Source: Massilia sp. ZL223 (GTDB taxonomy: Bacteria > Pseudomonadota > Gammaproteobacteria > Burkholderiales > Burkholderiaceae_D). From it: 64,000 bases of DNA. Below, piece after piece: positions 7,882-16,399 of the stretch; the stretch's first letter is position 1; each line of letters starts with the position of its first letter. Made by a program: the position numbers and the translations under genes. The notes under the pieces were generated by a model. That model worked only from the letters and a program-made list of their open reading frames with translations, had not been told where the DNA came from and searched no databases. The stretch lies in assembly GCF_018119395.1 (NCBI RefSeq), contig NZ_JAGPWD010000016.1, forward strand, positions 1-64,000, in the 5' to 3' direction.

Positions 7882-9672
7882 ATGGGTCAGTACGTCGCGC
7901 CAATTCGGGATATGCAGTTCGTTCTGCACGAATTCCTCAACGTCACCGACGAATTCAAGAATCTTCCCGCCTACCAGGAGATCGATGCCGACATCATCAA
8001 CCAGGTGCTGGAAGAAGGCGCGAAATTCACGCAAGAAGTGCTGTTCCCGCTGAACCACTCCGGCGACCGCGAAGGCTGCCACTATGACGCGGCCACCAAG
8101 ACCGTGACCACCCCGAAGGGCTTCAAGGAGGCGTACAAGCAGTACGTCGAAGGCGGCTGGGCGGCGCTGGCCTGCGATCCGGAATACGGCGGCCAGGGTC
8201 TGCCGGTCACCCTGAACAACTCGTTCTACGAGATGCTGAACTCGGCCAACCAGGCCTGGACCATGTACCCGGGCCTGTCGCACGGCGCCTACGAGTGCCT
8301 GAAGGAGCACGGCACCGACGAACAGAAGAAGTTCTACCTGCCGAAACTGGTCTCGGGCGAATGGACCGGCACCATGTGCCTGACCGAAGCGCACTGCGGC
8401 ACCGACCTGGGCCTGCTGCGCACCAAGGCCGAGCCGCAGGGCGACAACACCTACAAGATCACCGGCTCCAAGATCTTCATCTCGGCCGGCGAGCACGACG
8501 TGTCGGAAAACATCGTCCACCTGGTGCTGGCGCGCCTGCCGGACGCGCCGGAAGGCTCGAAGGGCATCTCGCTGTTCCTGGTGCCGAAGTTCCTGCCGAA
8601 CGCCGACGGCTCGCTGGGCGCCCGCAACGGCATCTTCTGCGGCGCCATCGAAGAAAAGATGGGCATCCACGGCAACTCGACCTGCCAGATGAACCTGGAC
8701 GGCGCGGTCGGCACCCTGATCGGCCAGCCGCACAAGGGTCTGCAGGCGATGTTCGTGTTCATGAACGCCGCCCGCCTGGGCGTCGGCATGCAGTCGCTGG
8801 GCCTGACCGAAGTCGCTTACCAGAACGCCCTGGCCTACGCCAAGGACCGCATCCAGATGCGCAGCCTGTCGGGCCCGAAAGCACCGGACAAGCCGGCCGA
8901 CCCGATCATCGTGCACCCGGACGTGCGCCGCATGCTGCTGACCGCCAAGGCCTACGCCGAAGGGGCGCGCGCCTTCTCGTCCTACATGGCGCTGCAGATC
9001 GACCGCGAACTGAACCACCCGGACGAAGAAGTGCGCAAGGAAGCCGCCGACGAAGTCGCGCTGCTGACCCCGGTCATCAAGGCCTTCATCACCGACAACG
9101 GCTGGATCGCCACCTCGGAAGCGATGCAGGTGTACGGCGGCCACGGCTACATCAGCGAGTGGGGCATGGAGCAGTATGTCCGCGACGCGCGCATCAACAT
9201 GATCTACGAAGGCACCAACACCGTGCAGTCGCTGGACCTGCTGGGCCGCAAGATCCTGATGGACAACGGCGCCAAGCTGCGCAAGTTCGGCGAGAAGATC
9301 AAGGCCTTCGTGGAAGAGAATGGCCTGGACGAATCGCTGTCCGAGTTCATCACCCCGCTGGGCGAACTGGGCGAGAAGACCACCAAGCTGACCATGGAAA
9401 TCGGCATGAAGGCCTTCCAGAACCCGGACGAAGTGGGCGCCGCCGCCGTGCCTTACCTGCGCGTCGTGGGCCACCTGGTGTTCAGCTACTTCTTCGCCCA
9501 GATGGCGAAGATCGCGCTGGCCAAGAAGGATTCCGGCGACAAGTTCTACGAAGCCAAGCTGCACACCGCACGCTTCTACTTCGCCCGCCTGTATCCGGAA
9601 ACCGCGATGCTGATCCGCCAGGCACGTTCGGGCTCGGCGAACCTGCTGGCCATGGACGCAGATCTGTTCTAA
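7882..9672 (+). CDS. Acyl-CoA dehydrogenase, long FadE type (B. subtilis-like)
   Basis: A 596-residue flavoprotein that introduces the first double bond in acyl-CoA beta-oxidation. The N-terminal, middle (MCLTEAHCGTDLG) and C-terminal acyl-CoA dehydrogenase domains are followed by an extra C-terminal domain of about 120 residues. The catalytic Glu is in IYEGTNTVQSLD. Length and neighbours match the fadN-fadA-fadE set of Bacillus subtilis (about 594 residues there). The Shine-Dalgarno sequence is good (CAGGAGAAAACC). It is followed by the FadN-type and FadA-type genes, with a REP pair in the gap. Chain-length preference cannot be read from the sequence. Confidence 0.93.
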   Translation: MGQYVAPIRDMQFVLHEFLNVTDEFKNLPAYQEIDADIINQVLEEGAKFTQEVLFPLNHSGDREGCHYDAATKTVTTPKGFKEAYKQYVEGGWAALACDPEYGGQGLPVTLNNSFYEMLNSANQAWTMYPGLSHGAYECLKEHGTDEQKKFYLPKLVSGEWTGTMCLTEAHCGTDLGLLRTKAEPQGDNTYKITGSKIFISAGEHDVSENIVHLVLARLPDAPEGSKGISLFLVPKFLPNADGSLGARNGIFCGAIEEKMGIHGNSTCQMNLDGAVGTLIGQPHKGLQAMFVFMNAARLGVGMQSLGLTEVAYQNALAYAKDRIQMRSLSGPKAPDKPADPIIVHPDVRRMLLTAKAYAEGARAFSSYMALQIDRELNHPDEEVRKEAADEVALLTPVIKAFITDNGWIATSEAMQVYGGHGYISEWGMEQYVRDARINMIYEGTNTVQSLDLLGRKILMDNGAKLRKFGEKIKAFVEENGLDESLSEFITPLGELGEKTTKLTMEIGMKAFQNPDEVGAAAVPYLRVVGHLVFSYFFAQMAKIALAKKDSGDKFYEAKLHTARFYFARLYPETAMLIRQARSGSANLLAMDADLF

Positions 9673-9691
9673 ACCCGTCACGCTAAAACAC

Positions 9692-9776
9692 CGTCGTCCC
9701 GGCGAAGGCCGGGACCCAAGTTTCGTGCCGTAGCCACGCACGTAGCACTTGGGTCCCCGCCTGCGCGGGGATGACG
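9692..9776 (+). repeat. Inverted pair of REP elements, family A, inside the fad operon
   Basis: A second BIME-like pair (9692-9722 and inverted 9747-9776) between two genes that look co-transcribed. The left unit is identical over 31 bases to the one at 6801; the right unit has a C-G swap in the stem with the matching change on the other side. The spacer again contains GCCGTAGCCAC. Confidence 0.85.
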
Positions 9777-9799
9777 GGCTAACTCTTAGGAATACTTAC

Positions 9800-12196
9800 A
9801 TGTCCAATTTCATCGTCAAGAAAGTCGCCGTGCTGGGCGCCGGCGTGATGGGCGCGCAGATTGCTGCGCACTGCGTGAACGCCAAGGTCCCGGTCGTGCT
9901 GTTCGACCTGCCTGCCAAGGAAGGTCCGAAGAACGGCATCGTCCTGCGCGCCATCGACAACCTCAAGAAGCTGTCGCCGGCCCCGCTGGGCAACAAGGAT
10001 GACGCAGCCCTGATCGAAGTCGCCAACTACGAGGACAACCTCGACGTGCTGGCCGGCTGCGACCTGATCATCGAAGCCATCGCCGAGCGCATGGACTGGA
10101 AGCACGACCTGTACAAGAAGGTCGCGCCGCACATCGCCGCCAACGCCATCTTCGCCTCGAACACCTCGGGCCTGTCGATCAACAAGCTGGCCGAAGGCTT
10201 CGACGACGAGCTGAAGGCGCGCTTCTGCGGCGTGCACTTCTTCAACCCGCCGCGCTACATGCACCTGGTCGAGCTGATCCCGACCGCGGCCACCCGCCCG
10301 GAAATCCTCGACCAGCTCGAGACCTTCCTCACCTCGACCCTGGGCAAGGGCGTGGTGCGTGCGAAAGACACCCCGAACTTCATCGCCAACCGCGTCGGCA
10401 TCTTCGGCATGCTGGCCACCATCCACGAAGCCGAGAAGTTCGGCCTGAGCGTGGACGTGGTCGACGACCTGACCGGCGCCAAGCTGGGCCGCGCCAAGTC
10501 GGGCACCTTCCGCACCGCCGACGTCGTGGGCCTGGACACCATGGGCCACGTGATCAAGACCATGCAGGACAACCTGCAGGACGATCCTTTCTTCAGCGTG
10601 TACAAGACCCCTGACGTGCTGGCCAAGCTGATCGAGAAGGGCGCCCTGGGCCAGAAGAGCGGCGGCGGCTTCTACAAGAAGGTCGGCAAGGAGATCCAGC
10701 GCCTGGACTTCGCCACCGGCGAATACGTTGCCGGCGGCGCCAAGGCCGCCGACATCGTCGCCCGCATCCTGAAGGAAAAGGACCCGGTCAAGAAATTCAA
10801 GGCCATGCGCGAATCCACCAACCCGCAGGCGCAGTTCCTGTGGGCGATCTTCCGCGACGCCTTCCACTACATCGCCATCCACCTCGACAGCATCGCCGAC
10901 AACGCGCGCGACGTCGACTTCGCGATGCGCTGGGGCTTCGGCTGGAGCGTCGGTCCGTTCGAGACCTGGCAGTCGGCCGGCTGGACCCAGATCGCTCAGT
11001 GGGTCAAGGAAGACATCGAGGCAGGCAAGGCCCTGACCTCCGCACCGCTGCCCGCATGGGTCTTCGAAGGCCAGGTGGCCGAGAAGGGCGTGCACACCGC
11101 CGAAGGTTCGTACTCGGCTTCGAAGAAGGCCTACGTGCCGGTGTCGGATCTGCCGGTGTACAAGCGCCAGCAGTTCCGCGCCCCGGTCCTGGGCTCGACC
11201 ACCGTCGATCCGAAAACCTTCGGCACCACCGTGTTCGAGGACGACTCGGTGCGCCTGTGGCACGCGGACGACGAAGTGCTGGTCATCTCGCTCAAGACCA
11301 AGATGCACGTCATCGGCGAAGGCGTGGTGAAGGGCCTGCAGCGCGGCATGGCGGAAGCGGAGAAGGGCTACAAGGGCCTGGTGATCTGGAACACCGACGC
11401 GGCCGAAGGCGGCGCCTTCTCGGCCGGCGCCGACCTGCAGTCGGCCATGCCGGCCTTCATGATGGGCGGCGCCAAGGCGATGGACCCGATGGTCCGCGAC
11501 CTGCAGAACGTCTTCATGCAGATGAAGTACTCGAACATCCCGGTGGTCGCCGCCGTGGCGGGCCTGGCGCTGGGCGGCGGCTGCGAGATGATGCTGCACG
11601 CATCGAAGCGCGTGGCCTCGATCGAGTCCTACATCGGCCTGGTCGAAGTGGGCGTGGGCCTGGTCCCGGCCGGCGGCGGCCTGAAGGAAGCGGCAGTGCG
11701 CGCCTTCACCGAAGCCAAGGGCAACGACATCCTGCAATTCCTGAAGACCGGCTTCACCAACGCGGCCACCGCGCAGGTGTCGAAGTCGGCCCTGGAAGCG
11801 AAGGCCATGGGCTACCTGAAGGAGGACGACGTTATCGTCTTCAACCCGTACGAACTGCTGCACGTGGCGAAGGTCACCGCGCGCTCGATGTTCGACGCCG
11901 GCTACCGCGCCCCGGCGCGCCGCCCGATCACCGTCACCGGCCGCTACGGCTGGGCGACGATCCGCGGCCAGCTGGTCAACATGCGTGACGGCGGCTTCAT
12001 CTCGGCCCACGACTTCAAGCTGGGCGACATGATCGCCGAGATCGTGAGCGGCGGCGACGTCGACCAGGGCAGCGTGGTTTCCGAGCAGTGGCTGCTGGAC
12101 ATGGAGCGCAAGGCCTTCATCGAGCTGCTGGGCAACCCGAAGACCCAGGAACGCATCATGGGCATGATGCAGACCGGCAAGCCGGTTCGTAACTAA
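9800..12196 (+). CDS. fadN: 3-hydroxyacyl-CoA dehydrogenase/enoyl-CoA hydratase, FadN type
   Basis: A 798-residue bifunctional beta-oxidation enzyme. The NAD-binding 3-hydroxyacyl-CoA dehydrogenase part comes first (GAGVMG at residues 13-18, then the HFFNPPRYM stretch), and the enoyl-CoA hydratase/crotonase part is C-terminal (GGAFSAGADL and AGLALGGGCEM). This order is the reverse of E. coli FadB and matches B. subtilis FadN in order and length. The ATG chosen gives MSNFIVKKVAV after an AGGA motif; an upstream in-frame ATG lies inside the REP element and is rejected. It oxidises and hydrates the intermediates between the acyl-CoA dehydrogenase and the thiolase encoded beside it. Confidence 0.92.
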   Translation: MSNFIVKKVAVLGAGVMGAQIAAHCVNAKVPVVLFDLPAKEGPKNGIVLRAIDNLKKLSPAPLGNKDDAALIEVANYEDNLDVLAGCDLIIEAIAERMDWKHDLYKKVAPHIAANAIFASNTSGLSINKLAEGFDDELKARFCGVHFFNPPRYMHLVELIPTAATRPEILDQLETFLTSTLGKGVVRAKDTPNFIANRVGIFGMLATIHEAEKFGLSVDVVDDLTGAKLGRAKSGTFRTADVVGLDTMGHVIKTMQDNLQDDPFFSVYKTPDVLAKLIEKGALGQKSGGGFYKKVGKEIQRLDFATGEYVAGGAKAADIVARILKEKDPVKKFKAMRESTNPQAQFLWAIFRDAFHYIAIHLDSIADNARDVDFAMRWGFGWSVGPFETWQSAGWTQIAQWVKEDIEAGKALTSAPLPAWVFEGQVAEKGVHTAEGSYSASKKAYVPVSDLPVYKRQQFRAPVLGSTTVDPKTFGTTVFEDDSVRLWHADDEVLVISLKTKMHVIGEGVVKGLQRGMAEAEKGYKGLVIWNTDAAEGGAFSAGADLQSAMPAFMMGGAKAMDPMVRDLQNVFMQMKYSNIPVVAAVAGLALGGGCEMMLHASKRVASIESYIGLVEVGVGLVPAGGGLKEAAVRAFTEAKGNDILQFLKTGFTNAATAQVSKSALEAKAMGYLKEDDVIVFNPYELLHVAKVTARSMFDAGYRAPARRPITVTGRYGWATIRGQLVNMRDGGFISAHDFKLGDMIAEIVSGGDVDQGSVVSEQWLLDMERKAFIELLGNPKTQERIMGMMQTGKPVRN

Positions 12197-12223
12197 GCCG
12201 CGGACAAACAGGACGACACAATC

Positions 12224-13420
12224 ATGAGCAAACAACTTCAAGACGCATACATCGTCGCAGCGACCCGCACCCCGATCGGCAAGGCGCCCCGCGGCTTCTT
12301 CAACAAGACCCGTCCGGACGACCTGCTGGTGCACGCCATCCGCGGCGCCATGGCCGCCGTCCCGAACCTGGACCCGGCCCTGATCGTCGACGCCATCGTC
12401 GGCTGCTCGTTCCCGGAAGCGGAGCAGGGCTTCAACGTGGCGCGTAACGCCGTGGTGCTGGCAGGCCTGCCGAACACCGTCGGCGGCGTGACCGTCAACC
12501 GCTACTGCGCCTCGGGCATCACCGCCCTGGCCATGGCGGCCGACCGCATCCGCGTGGGCGAAGCCGACGTGATGATCGCCGGCGGCGTCGAGTCGATGTC
12601 GATGGTCCCGATGATGGGCCACCACCCCTCCATCAACATGGAGACCTTCAGGGACGAGAACGTGGGCCTGGCCTACGGCATGGGCCTGACCGCCGAGAAG
12701 GTGGCCGAGCAGTGGAAGGTGTCGCGCGAAGACCAGGACGCCTTCGGCCTGGAATCGCACCGCCGCGCCATCGCCGCCCAGCAGGCCGGCCTGTTCAAGG
12801 ACGAGATCACCCCGGTCGAAATCGTGACCCGAACCCCTGACCTGGCCACCGGCGAGATCAAGGTCAAGCGCCGCACCGTGGACCTGGACGAAGGCCCGCG
12901 CGCCGACGCCAGCCTTGAGGGCATGGCCAAGCTGAAGCCGGTGTTCGCCGCCAAGGGCTCGGTGACCGCCGCGACCTCGTCGCAGATGTCGGACGGCGCG
13001 GGCGCGCTGATCGTCGTCAGCGAAAAGATCCTGAAGGAACACAACCTGACCCCGCTGGCCAAGTTCTCCTCCTTCGCCGTGCGCGGCGTGCCGCCGGAGA
13101 TCATGGGCATCGGCCCGAAGGTCGCGATTCCCGCAGCGCTGGCGGCAGCCGGCATCACCCAGGACCAGCTGGACTGGATCGAGCTGAACGAAGCCTTCGC
13201 CGCCCAGGCGCTGGCCGTGATCCGCGACCTGAACCTGGACACCAGCAAGGTCAACCCGATGGGCGGCGCGATCGCCCTGGGCCACCCGCTGGGCGCGACC
13301 GGTGCGATCCGCGCCGCGACCGTGGTGCACGCACTGCGCCGCAACAAGCTGAAGTACGGCATGGTGACGATGTGCGTCGGCGCCGGCATGGGCGCGGCTG
13401 GTATCATCGAGCGCGTTTAA
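12224..13420 (+). CDS. fadA: Acetyl-CoA C-acyltransferase (thiolase)
   Basis: A 398-residue thiolase that cleaves 3-ketoacyl-CoA in the last beta-oxidation step. The acyl-accepting Cys95 is in NRYCASG, the catalytic His is in LGHPLGATG near residue 354 and the second active Cys384 is in CVGAGMG. Length is normal. It starts 27 bases after fadN with an AGGA ribosome binding site and is clearly in the same operon. FadN plus this thiolase make a complete second half of the cycle. Confidence 0.94.
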   Translation: MSKQLQDAYIVAATRTPIGKAPRGFFNKTRPDDLLVHAIRGAMAAVPNLDPALIVDAIVGCSFPEAEQGFNVARNAVVLAGLPNTVGGVTVNRYCASGITALAMAADRIRVGEADVMIAGGVESMSMVPMMGHHPSINMETFRDENVGLAYGMGLTAEKVAEQWKVSREDQDAFGLESHRRAIAAQQAGLFKDEITPVEIVTRTPDLATGEIKVKRRTVDLDEGPRADASLEGMAKLKPVFAAKGSVTAATSSQMSDGAGALIVVSEKILKEHNLTPLAKFSSFAVRGVPPEIMGIGPKVAIPAALAAAGITQDQLDWIELNEAFAAQALAVIRDLNLDTSKVNPMGGAIALGHPLGATGAIRAATVVHALRRNKLKYGMVTMCVGAGMGAAGIIERV

Positions 13421-13514
13421 TTACCCGATAGTGGCCGCACCAGCGTGTGCGATGATGCGGCCGCAAACTATCACCGCGTGGGCGCTCGCTCGAGAGACCA
13501 CCGGACTCTCTCGC

Positions 13515-13578
13515 CCCGCCCACCCTACATCGTGGACATGCCGCGACTCGTAGGGTGGGCGGGTCTCCCGCCCACGCG
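13515..13578 (+). repeat. REP-like repeat, family B, with inverted partner
   Basis: A 14-base sequence (CCCGCCCACCCTAC, 13515-13528) and its exact reverse complement (13550-13563) enclose 21 bases; the right arm is the start of a 29-base family-B element (13550-13578) whose own hairpin is GGGCGGG, TCT, CCCGCCC. It lies between fadA and the enoyl-CoA hydratase gene. A further hairpin, CGAGAGA and TCTCTCG, lies just to the left. Confidence 0.75.
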
Positions 13579-13614
13579 TTCATCCAGCTTAAGAAGAACC
13601 GGAGACCCTGAAAC

Positions 13615-14394
13615 ATGGACATGCTGATCAACAAGGCCAACGGCCTGCTGACCATCGAATTCAACCGCCTGGAACGCAAGAACGCGATCACCGCCGTGAT
13701 GTACCAGGCCATGGCCGACGCCCTGGTCGAAGCCGAGAGCGACACCGCCGTACGCGCCATCCTCATCGCCGGCAAGCCGGAAATCTTCACCGCCGGGAAC
13801 GACCTGGACGACTTCATGAAGAACTCGGCCCCGATTCCTGGCGTGCCTGCGGAAAACCGCCCGGTGTTCCAGTTCATGCGCGCGCTGTCCGGCTCGACCA
13901 AGCCGGTGGTGGCGGCCGTCGCCGGCGCCGCGATCGGCATCGGCACCACCCTGCTGATGCATTGCGATATCGTGTACGCGGCCGACAACGCCAAGTTCTC
14001 GATGCCGTTCTCGCAGCTGGGCCTGTGCCCGGAATTCGCCTCCTCTCTGCTGCTGCCGCAACTGGCCGGCTATACCCGTGCGGCCGAGAAGCTGCTGCTG
14101 GGCGAAGCCTTCGGCGCGCAAGAGGCCCTGGAGATGGGTCTGGTGGCGCGCGTGCTGCCAGCCGCCGAACTGCGCGCCTTCGCCGAACAGCAGGCCGCCA
14201 AGCTGGTGGCCCTGCCGGCGGCGTCGATCCGCACCACCAAGTCGCTGATGAAGCGCGCACGCACTCAGCCGATCAACGAGGCAATCGCCGCCGAGAACAA
14301 GCTGTTTGCCGCCATGCTGCTGGCGCCGGAAGCGAAAGAGGCCTTTACCGCCTTCTTCGAGAAGCGCAAGCCGGACTTCAGCAAGTTCGACTGA
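13615..14394 (+). CDS. Enoyl-CoA hydratase/isomerase family protein
   Basis: A 259-residue crotonase-fold protein. The oxyanion-hole segments are visible (FTAGNDLDDF and AAVAGAAIGIGTT), and the C-terminal MKRARTQPINEAI fits the family. In place of the two catalytic Glu residues of classical crotonase I see CDIVYAADNAKFSMPFSQLGLCPE, where Asp/Gln-Glu positions partly remain, so isomerase or other CoA chemistry is as likely as hydration. It follows fadA by about 190 bases that contain a REP-like repeat, so it may be in the same regulon but need not be in the same transcript. Confidence 0.88.
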   Translation: MDMLINKANGLLTIEFNRLERKNAITAVMYQAMADALVEAESDTAVRAILIAGKPEIFTAGNDLDDFMKNSAPIPGVPAENRPVFQFMRALSGSTKPVVAAVAGAAIGIGTTLLMHCDIVYAADNAKFSMPFSQLGLCPEFASSLLLPQLAGYTRAAEKLLLGEAFGAQEALEMGLVARVLPAAELRAFAEQQAAKLVALPAASIRTTKSLMKRARTQPINEAIAAENKLFAAMLLAPEAKEAFTAFFEKRKPDFSKFD

Positions 14395-14417
14395 GCCCTC
14401 AGTCCAGGGAGACGGTG

Positions 14418-15221
14418 ATGACGGCACATACCCATTCGTTCGCGCATTGGCCGTTCGGCGACGCCGTCGATACCGTCACCTACTGCACCGCCGGTGTCGC
14501 CGAGCGGCGGCTGCCGGTATTGCGGGTGTCGCACGATGCCGACGGCGATTGGCAGTTCCTCGATGCGACCACCGAATATCCGGGAGAACCGGTCCTGCTG
14601 TGCCTCGGCTGCGTCTTCGAGCACGATCCCTCCCTGGCCGAGATCAGCGACCTGCCGCTCGGCTGGAGCGCCTTTCGTCCGGAAGTCGGCGCGGAGTGGG
14701 AACGCTGGGAGAAAGAGGCCGAGGATGAGGAGTGTGGCGGCCACGATTGCAACGGCGAGGAGGCCGAGCGCAGGGCGCTGGCGGACATCGAGCAATATGG
14801 CTTGCATATCATCCACGTGGAGGAGGAGGGCGATCAGCCGCCATTTTCCTACTCGATCGGCATCGAACGCACACTTGGCATGCCTGAGCTCATCATGGTT
14901 GGCCTCAGGCATGAGGTGGCCCACATGTCGATCCACGAATGCTATGCGCAGATGAAGGCGGGAGCGGATATCCGGCCCGGCGCGCGGGTCCGTGAACTGC
15001 TCGGGGGCGGCTTCGAATGCCTGATCGCGGAAGTCAGCCCGGAGAGTATCAAGCAGTACATGGGGTGGGCGCGGTGGCTCCACCAGGGAGACGCGTTCCG
15101 CGCCTGGCAGATCGTCTTCCCCAGCACGGCTGGCGTGTTTCCATGGGAAGCGGAAGCTGGCGATTGGTTCCGCCAGTGGCAGCCGCTCCTGGCCGCTGGC
15201 CCGATCGAGGAAAGCCGCTGA
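14418..15221 (+). CDS. DUF4262 domain-containing protein
   Basis: A 267-residue protein. The C-terminal half (about residues 115-255) matches DUF4262: YGLHIIHVEEEGDQPPFSYS, then ELIMVGLRHE and FPWE. The N-terminal 100 residues look like a separate small domain with CLGCVFEH and an acidic linker (EEAERR, EDEECGGHDC). No signal peptide or membrane segment. Function is unknown. The ATG has a GGGAG ribosome binding site 23 bases after the preceding enoyl-CoA hydratase; a longer frame upstream is only the shadow of that gene. Confidence 0.82.
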   Translation: MTAHTHSFAHWPFGDAVDTVTYCTAGVAERRLPVLRVSHDADGDWQFLDATTEYPGEPVLLCLGCVFEHDPSLAEISDLPLGWSAFRPEVGAEWERWEKEAEDEECGGHDCNGEEAERRALADIEQYGLHIIHVEEEGDQPPFSYSIGIERTLGMPELIMVGLRHEVAHMSIHECYAQMKAGADIRPGARVRELLGGGFECLIAEVSPESIKQYMGWARWLHQGDAFRAWQIVFPSTAGVFPWEAEAGDWFRQWQPLLAAGPIEESR

Positions 15222-15390
15222 GGGAGTGCCGGGAAGCGCAGGCTCGTCCTGTTGATGTGGGCTGGGCAACGCTAGCGGAGCAAGCTGGCCTTCCAGTCCA
15301 TCCGCTAGGCGATGCGTGTGGAAACCCGGTTCGTTCGATCGCCCCGCTCGTCCGATGGCACGGCTCGTCCGATGGTACGGGTCCGTCCGC

Positions 15391-15396
15391 TATAAT
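15391..15396 (+). promoter_or_regulatory. -10 box just before the small membrane protein gene
   Basis: Perfect TATAAT ten bases before the ATG at 15407, with no Shine-Dalgarno sequence between; the transcript would be leaderless or nearly so. No good -35 match is visible. Confidence 0.45.
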
Positions 15397-15406
15397 CGCC
15401 GCACTC

Positions 15407-15844
15407 ATGCGAAACGAGACGACGAAGCGCCGACTGCGCGTATTGCTTGGCTTCCTGGTCGCGCCCGGCCTTCCAGGGCTCCTGGTCACCCTTGTCCTCG
15501 GGATCCTGGGGAGCGACTTGACGCTCGTGTCGGGGATGCTGACCTTCCTTGCCTACATCCTTGCCCTGGTCATCGGCGTGCCGGCCTACATGTACGCCAA
15601 GGCACGCGGCCTGGCGGCCCTGAAGAAAGCCACCCGGCTGGCGGCCAATATCGGCCTCGCTGCCTATGTGCTGATCGCCGGCTTCGTCACCCTGAGCGGA
15701 GCGCTGGCTTCGCCCTTCAATGCAGTCATGACTTTCCTTGCATCCCTCCTTATCGTGGTGGTTCCTGTCTTATACGGCGCGTGCGCTCTCTGGCTGTTCC
15801 GGCGGATCGCCCTGCGCGATCCGGCGCCTCGCTTCGGCCCCTGA
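15407..15844 (+). CDS. Small hypothetical membrane protein
   Basis: A 145-residue protein of unknown family with four predicted transmembrane segments at about residues 13-36, 42-60, 77-100 and 105-130, and a positively charged start (RNETTKRRLR). It is therefore an inner-membrane protein. The start is supported by the family-like Met-Arg start before the first helix and by the TATAAT hexamer placed directly in front. It converges on the HEAT-like gene, whose stop is about 34 bases away. Confidence 0.65.
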   Translation: MRNETTKRRLRVLLGFLVAPGLPGLLVTLVLGILGSDLTLVSGMLTFLAYILALVIGVPAYMYAKARGLAALKKATRLAANIGLAAYVLIAGFVTLSGALASPFNAVMTFLASLLIVVVPVLYGACALWLFRRIALRDPAPRFGP

Positions 15845-15877
15845 GCAGCCTGAAAGTCGCTGCCCGCCCATGCCCGC

Positions 15878-16387
15878 TCACGGGACAGAACCGGGCGGCA
15901 GCGATTCGGACAGCACGCTGATCACTGCCCTGCTGCCACGGTGGGGCAGGTCGGCCGGGTTGGCCGCCCGGTAGGCCGCCACGGCAGCTGCCGCTTCCGG
16001 GCCGCCGATGGTGAGCAGGGCGCTCACGGCTTCCGCGGCAAGCAGGGGCTCGGTGCCTTTCAGGTTCAGCATCTCGGCAAGCTTGTCGATGCCGGCCTCG
16101 TTCTTCTGCCGTCCCGCCGCGCGCATCGCACGGATCGCCACATCGCTGTTCGAATCGTTCAACAGCAGCGGCACGGTTTCCTGCGCCTGCTGGTGGTCCA
16201 TCCATCCCAGCAGCGCCACCGCGTTGTTGCGCACCTTGGGCCTGAGGCCGGGGTAGGTGCCCAGCGCCGCTTCGCACACGACGGTGACCGCCTCGTTGCC
16301 CCAGGACTGGATGGTCTGGCCCGCGGTCGGCGGGATCTCGATGGCGCTCAGGATCTTCAGCACGCGCACTTCGTTTTCGGTAGGCAT
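15878..16387 (-). CDS. HEAT-like repeat protein coupled to the collagen-like protease
   Basis: A 169-residue, probably all-helical protein. Repeated helical pairs of HEAT type are visible, e.g. LRPKVRNNAVALLGWM, DSNSDVAIRAMRAAG, GTEPLLAAEAVSALLTIGG. No signal peptide or membrane segment. It begins only 12 bases after the end of the 1280-residue gene upstream, and its GGGAG ribosome binding site overlaps that gene's TAG stop codon, so the two are probably translationally coupled. HEAT repeats usually serve as protein-binding scaffolds; here the partner is plausibly the large protein. I do not recognise a named family for the whole protein. Confidence 0.75.
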   Translation of the reverse strand: MPTENEVRVLKILSAIEIPPTAGQTIQSWGNEAVTVVCEAALGTYPGLRPKVRNNAVALLGWMDHQQAQETVPLLLNDSNSDVAIRAMRAAGRQKNEAGIDKLAEMLNLKGTEPLLAAEAVSALLTIGGPEAAAAVAAYRAANPADLPHRGSRAVISVLSESLPPGSVP

Positions 16388-16399
16388 GGCCGGGTCTCC

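Noticed and set aside
9800..12196. FadB identity for the bifunctional enzyme
   Set aside because: The dehydrogenase domain is N-terminal and the hydratase C-terminal, the reverse of FadB.
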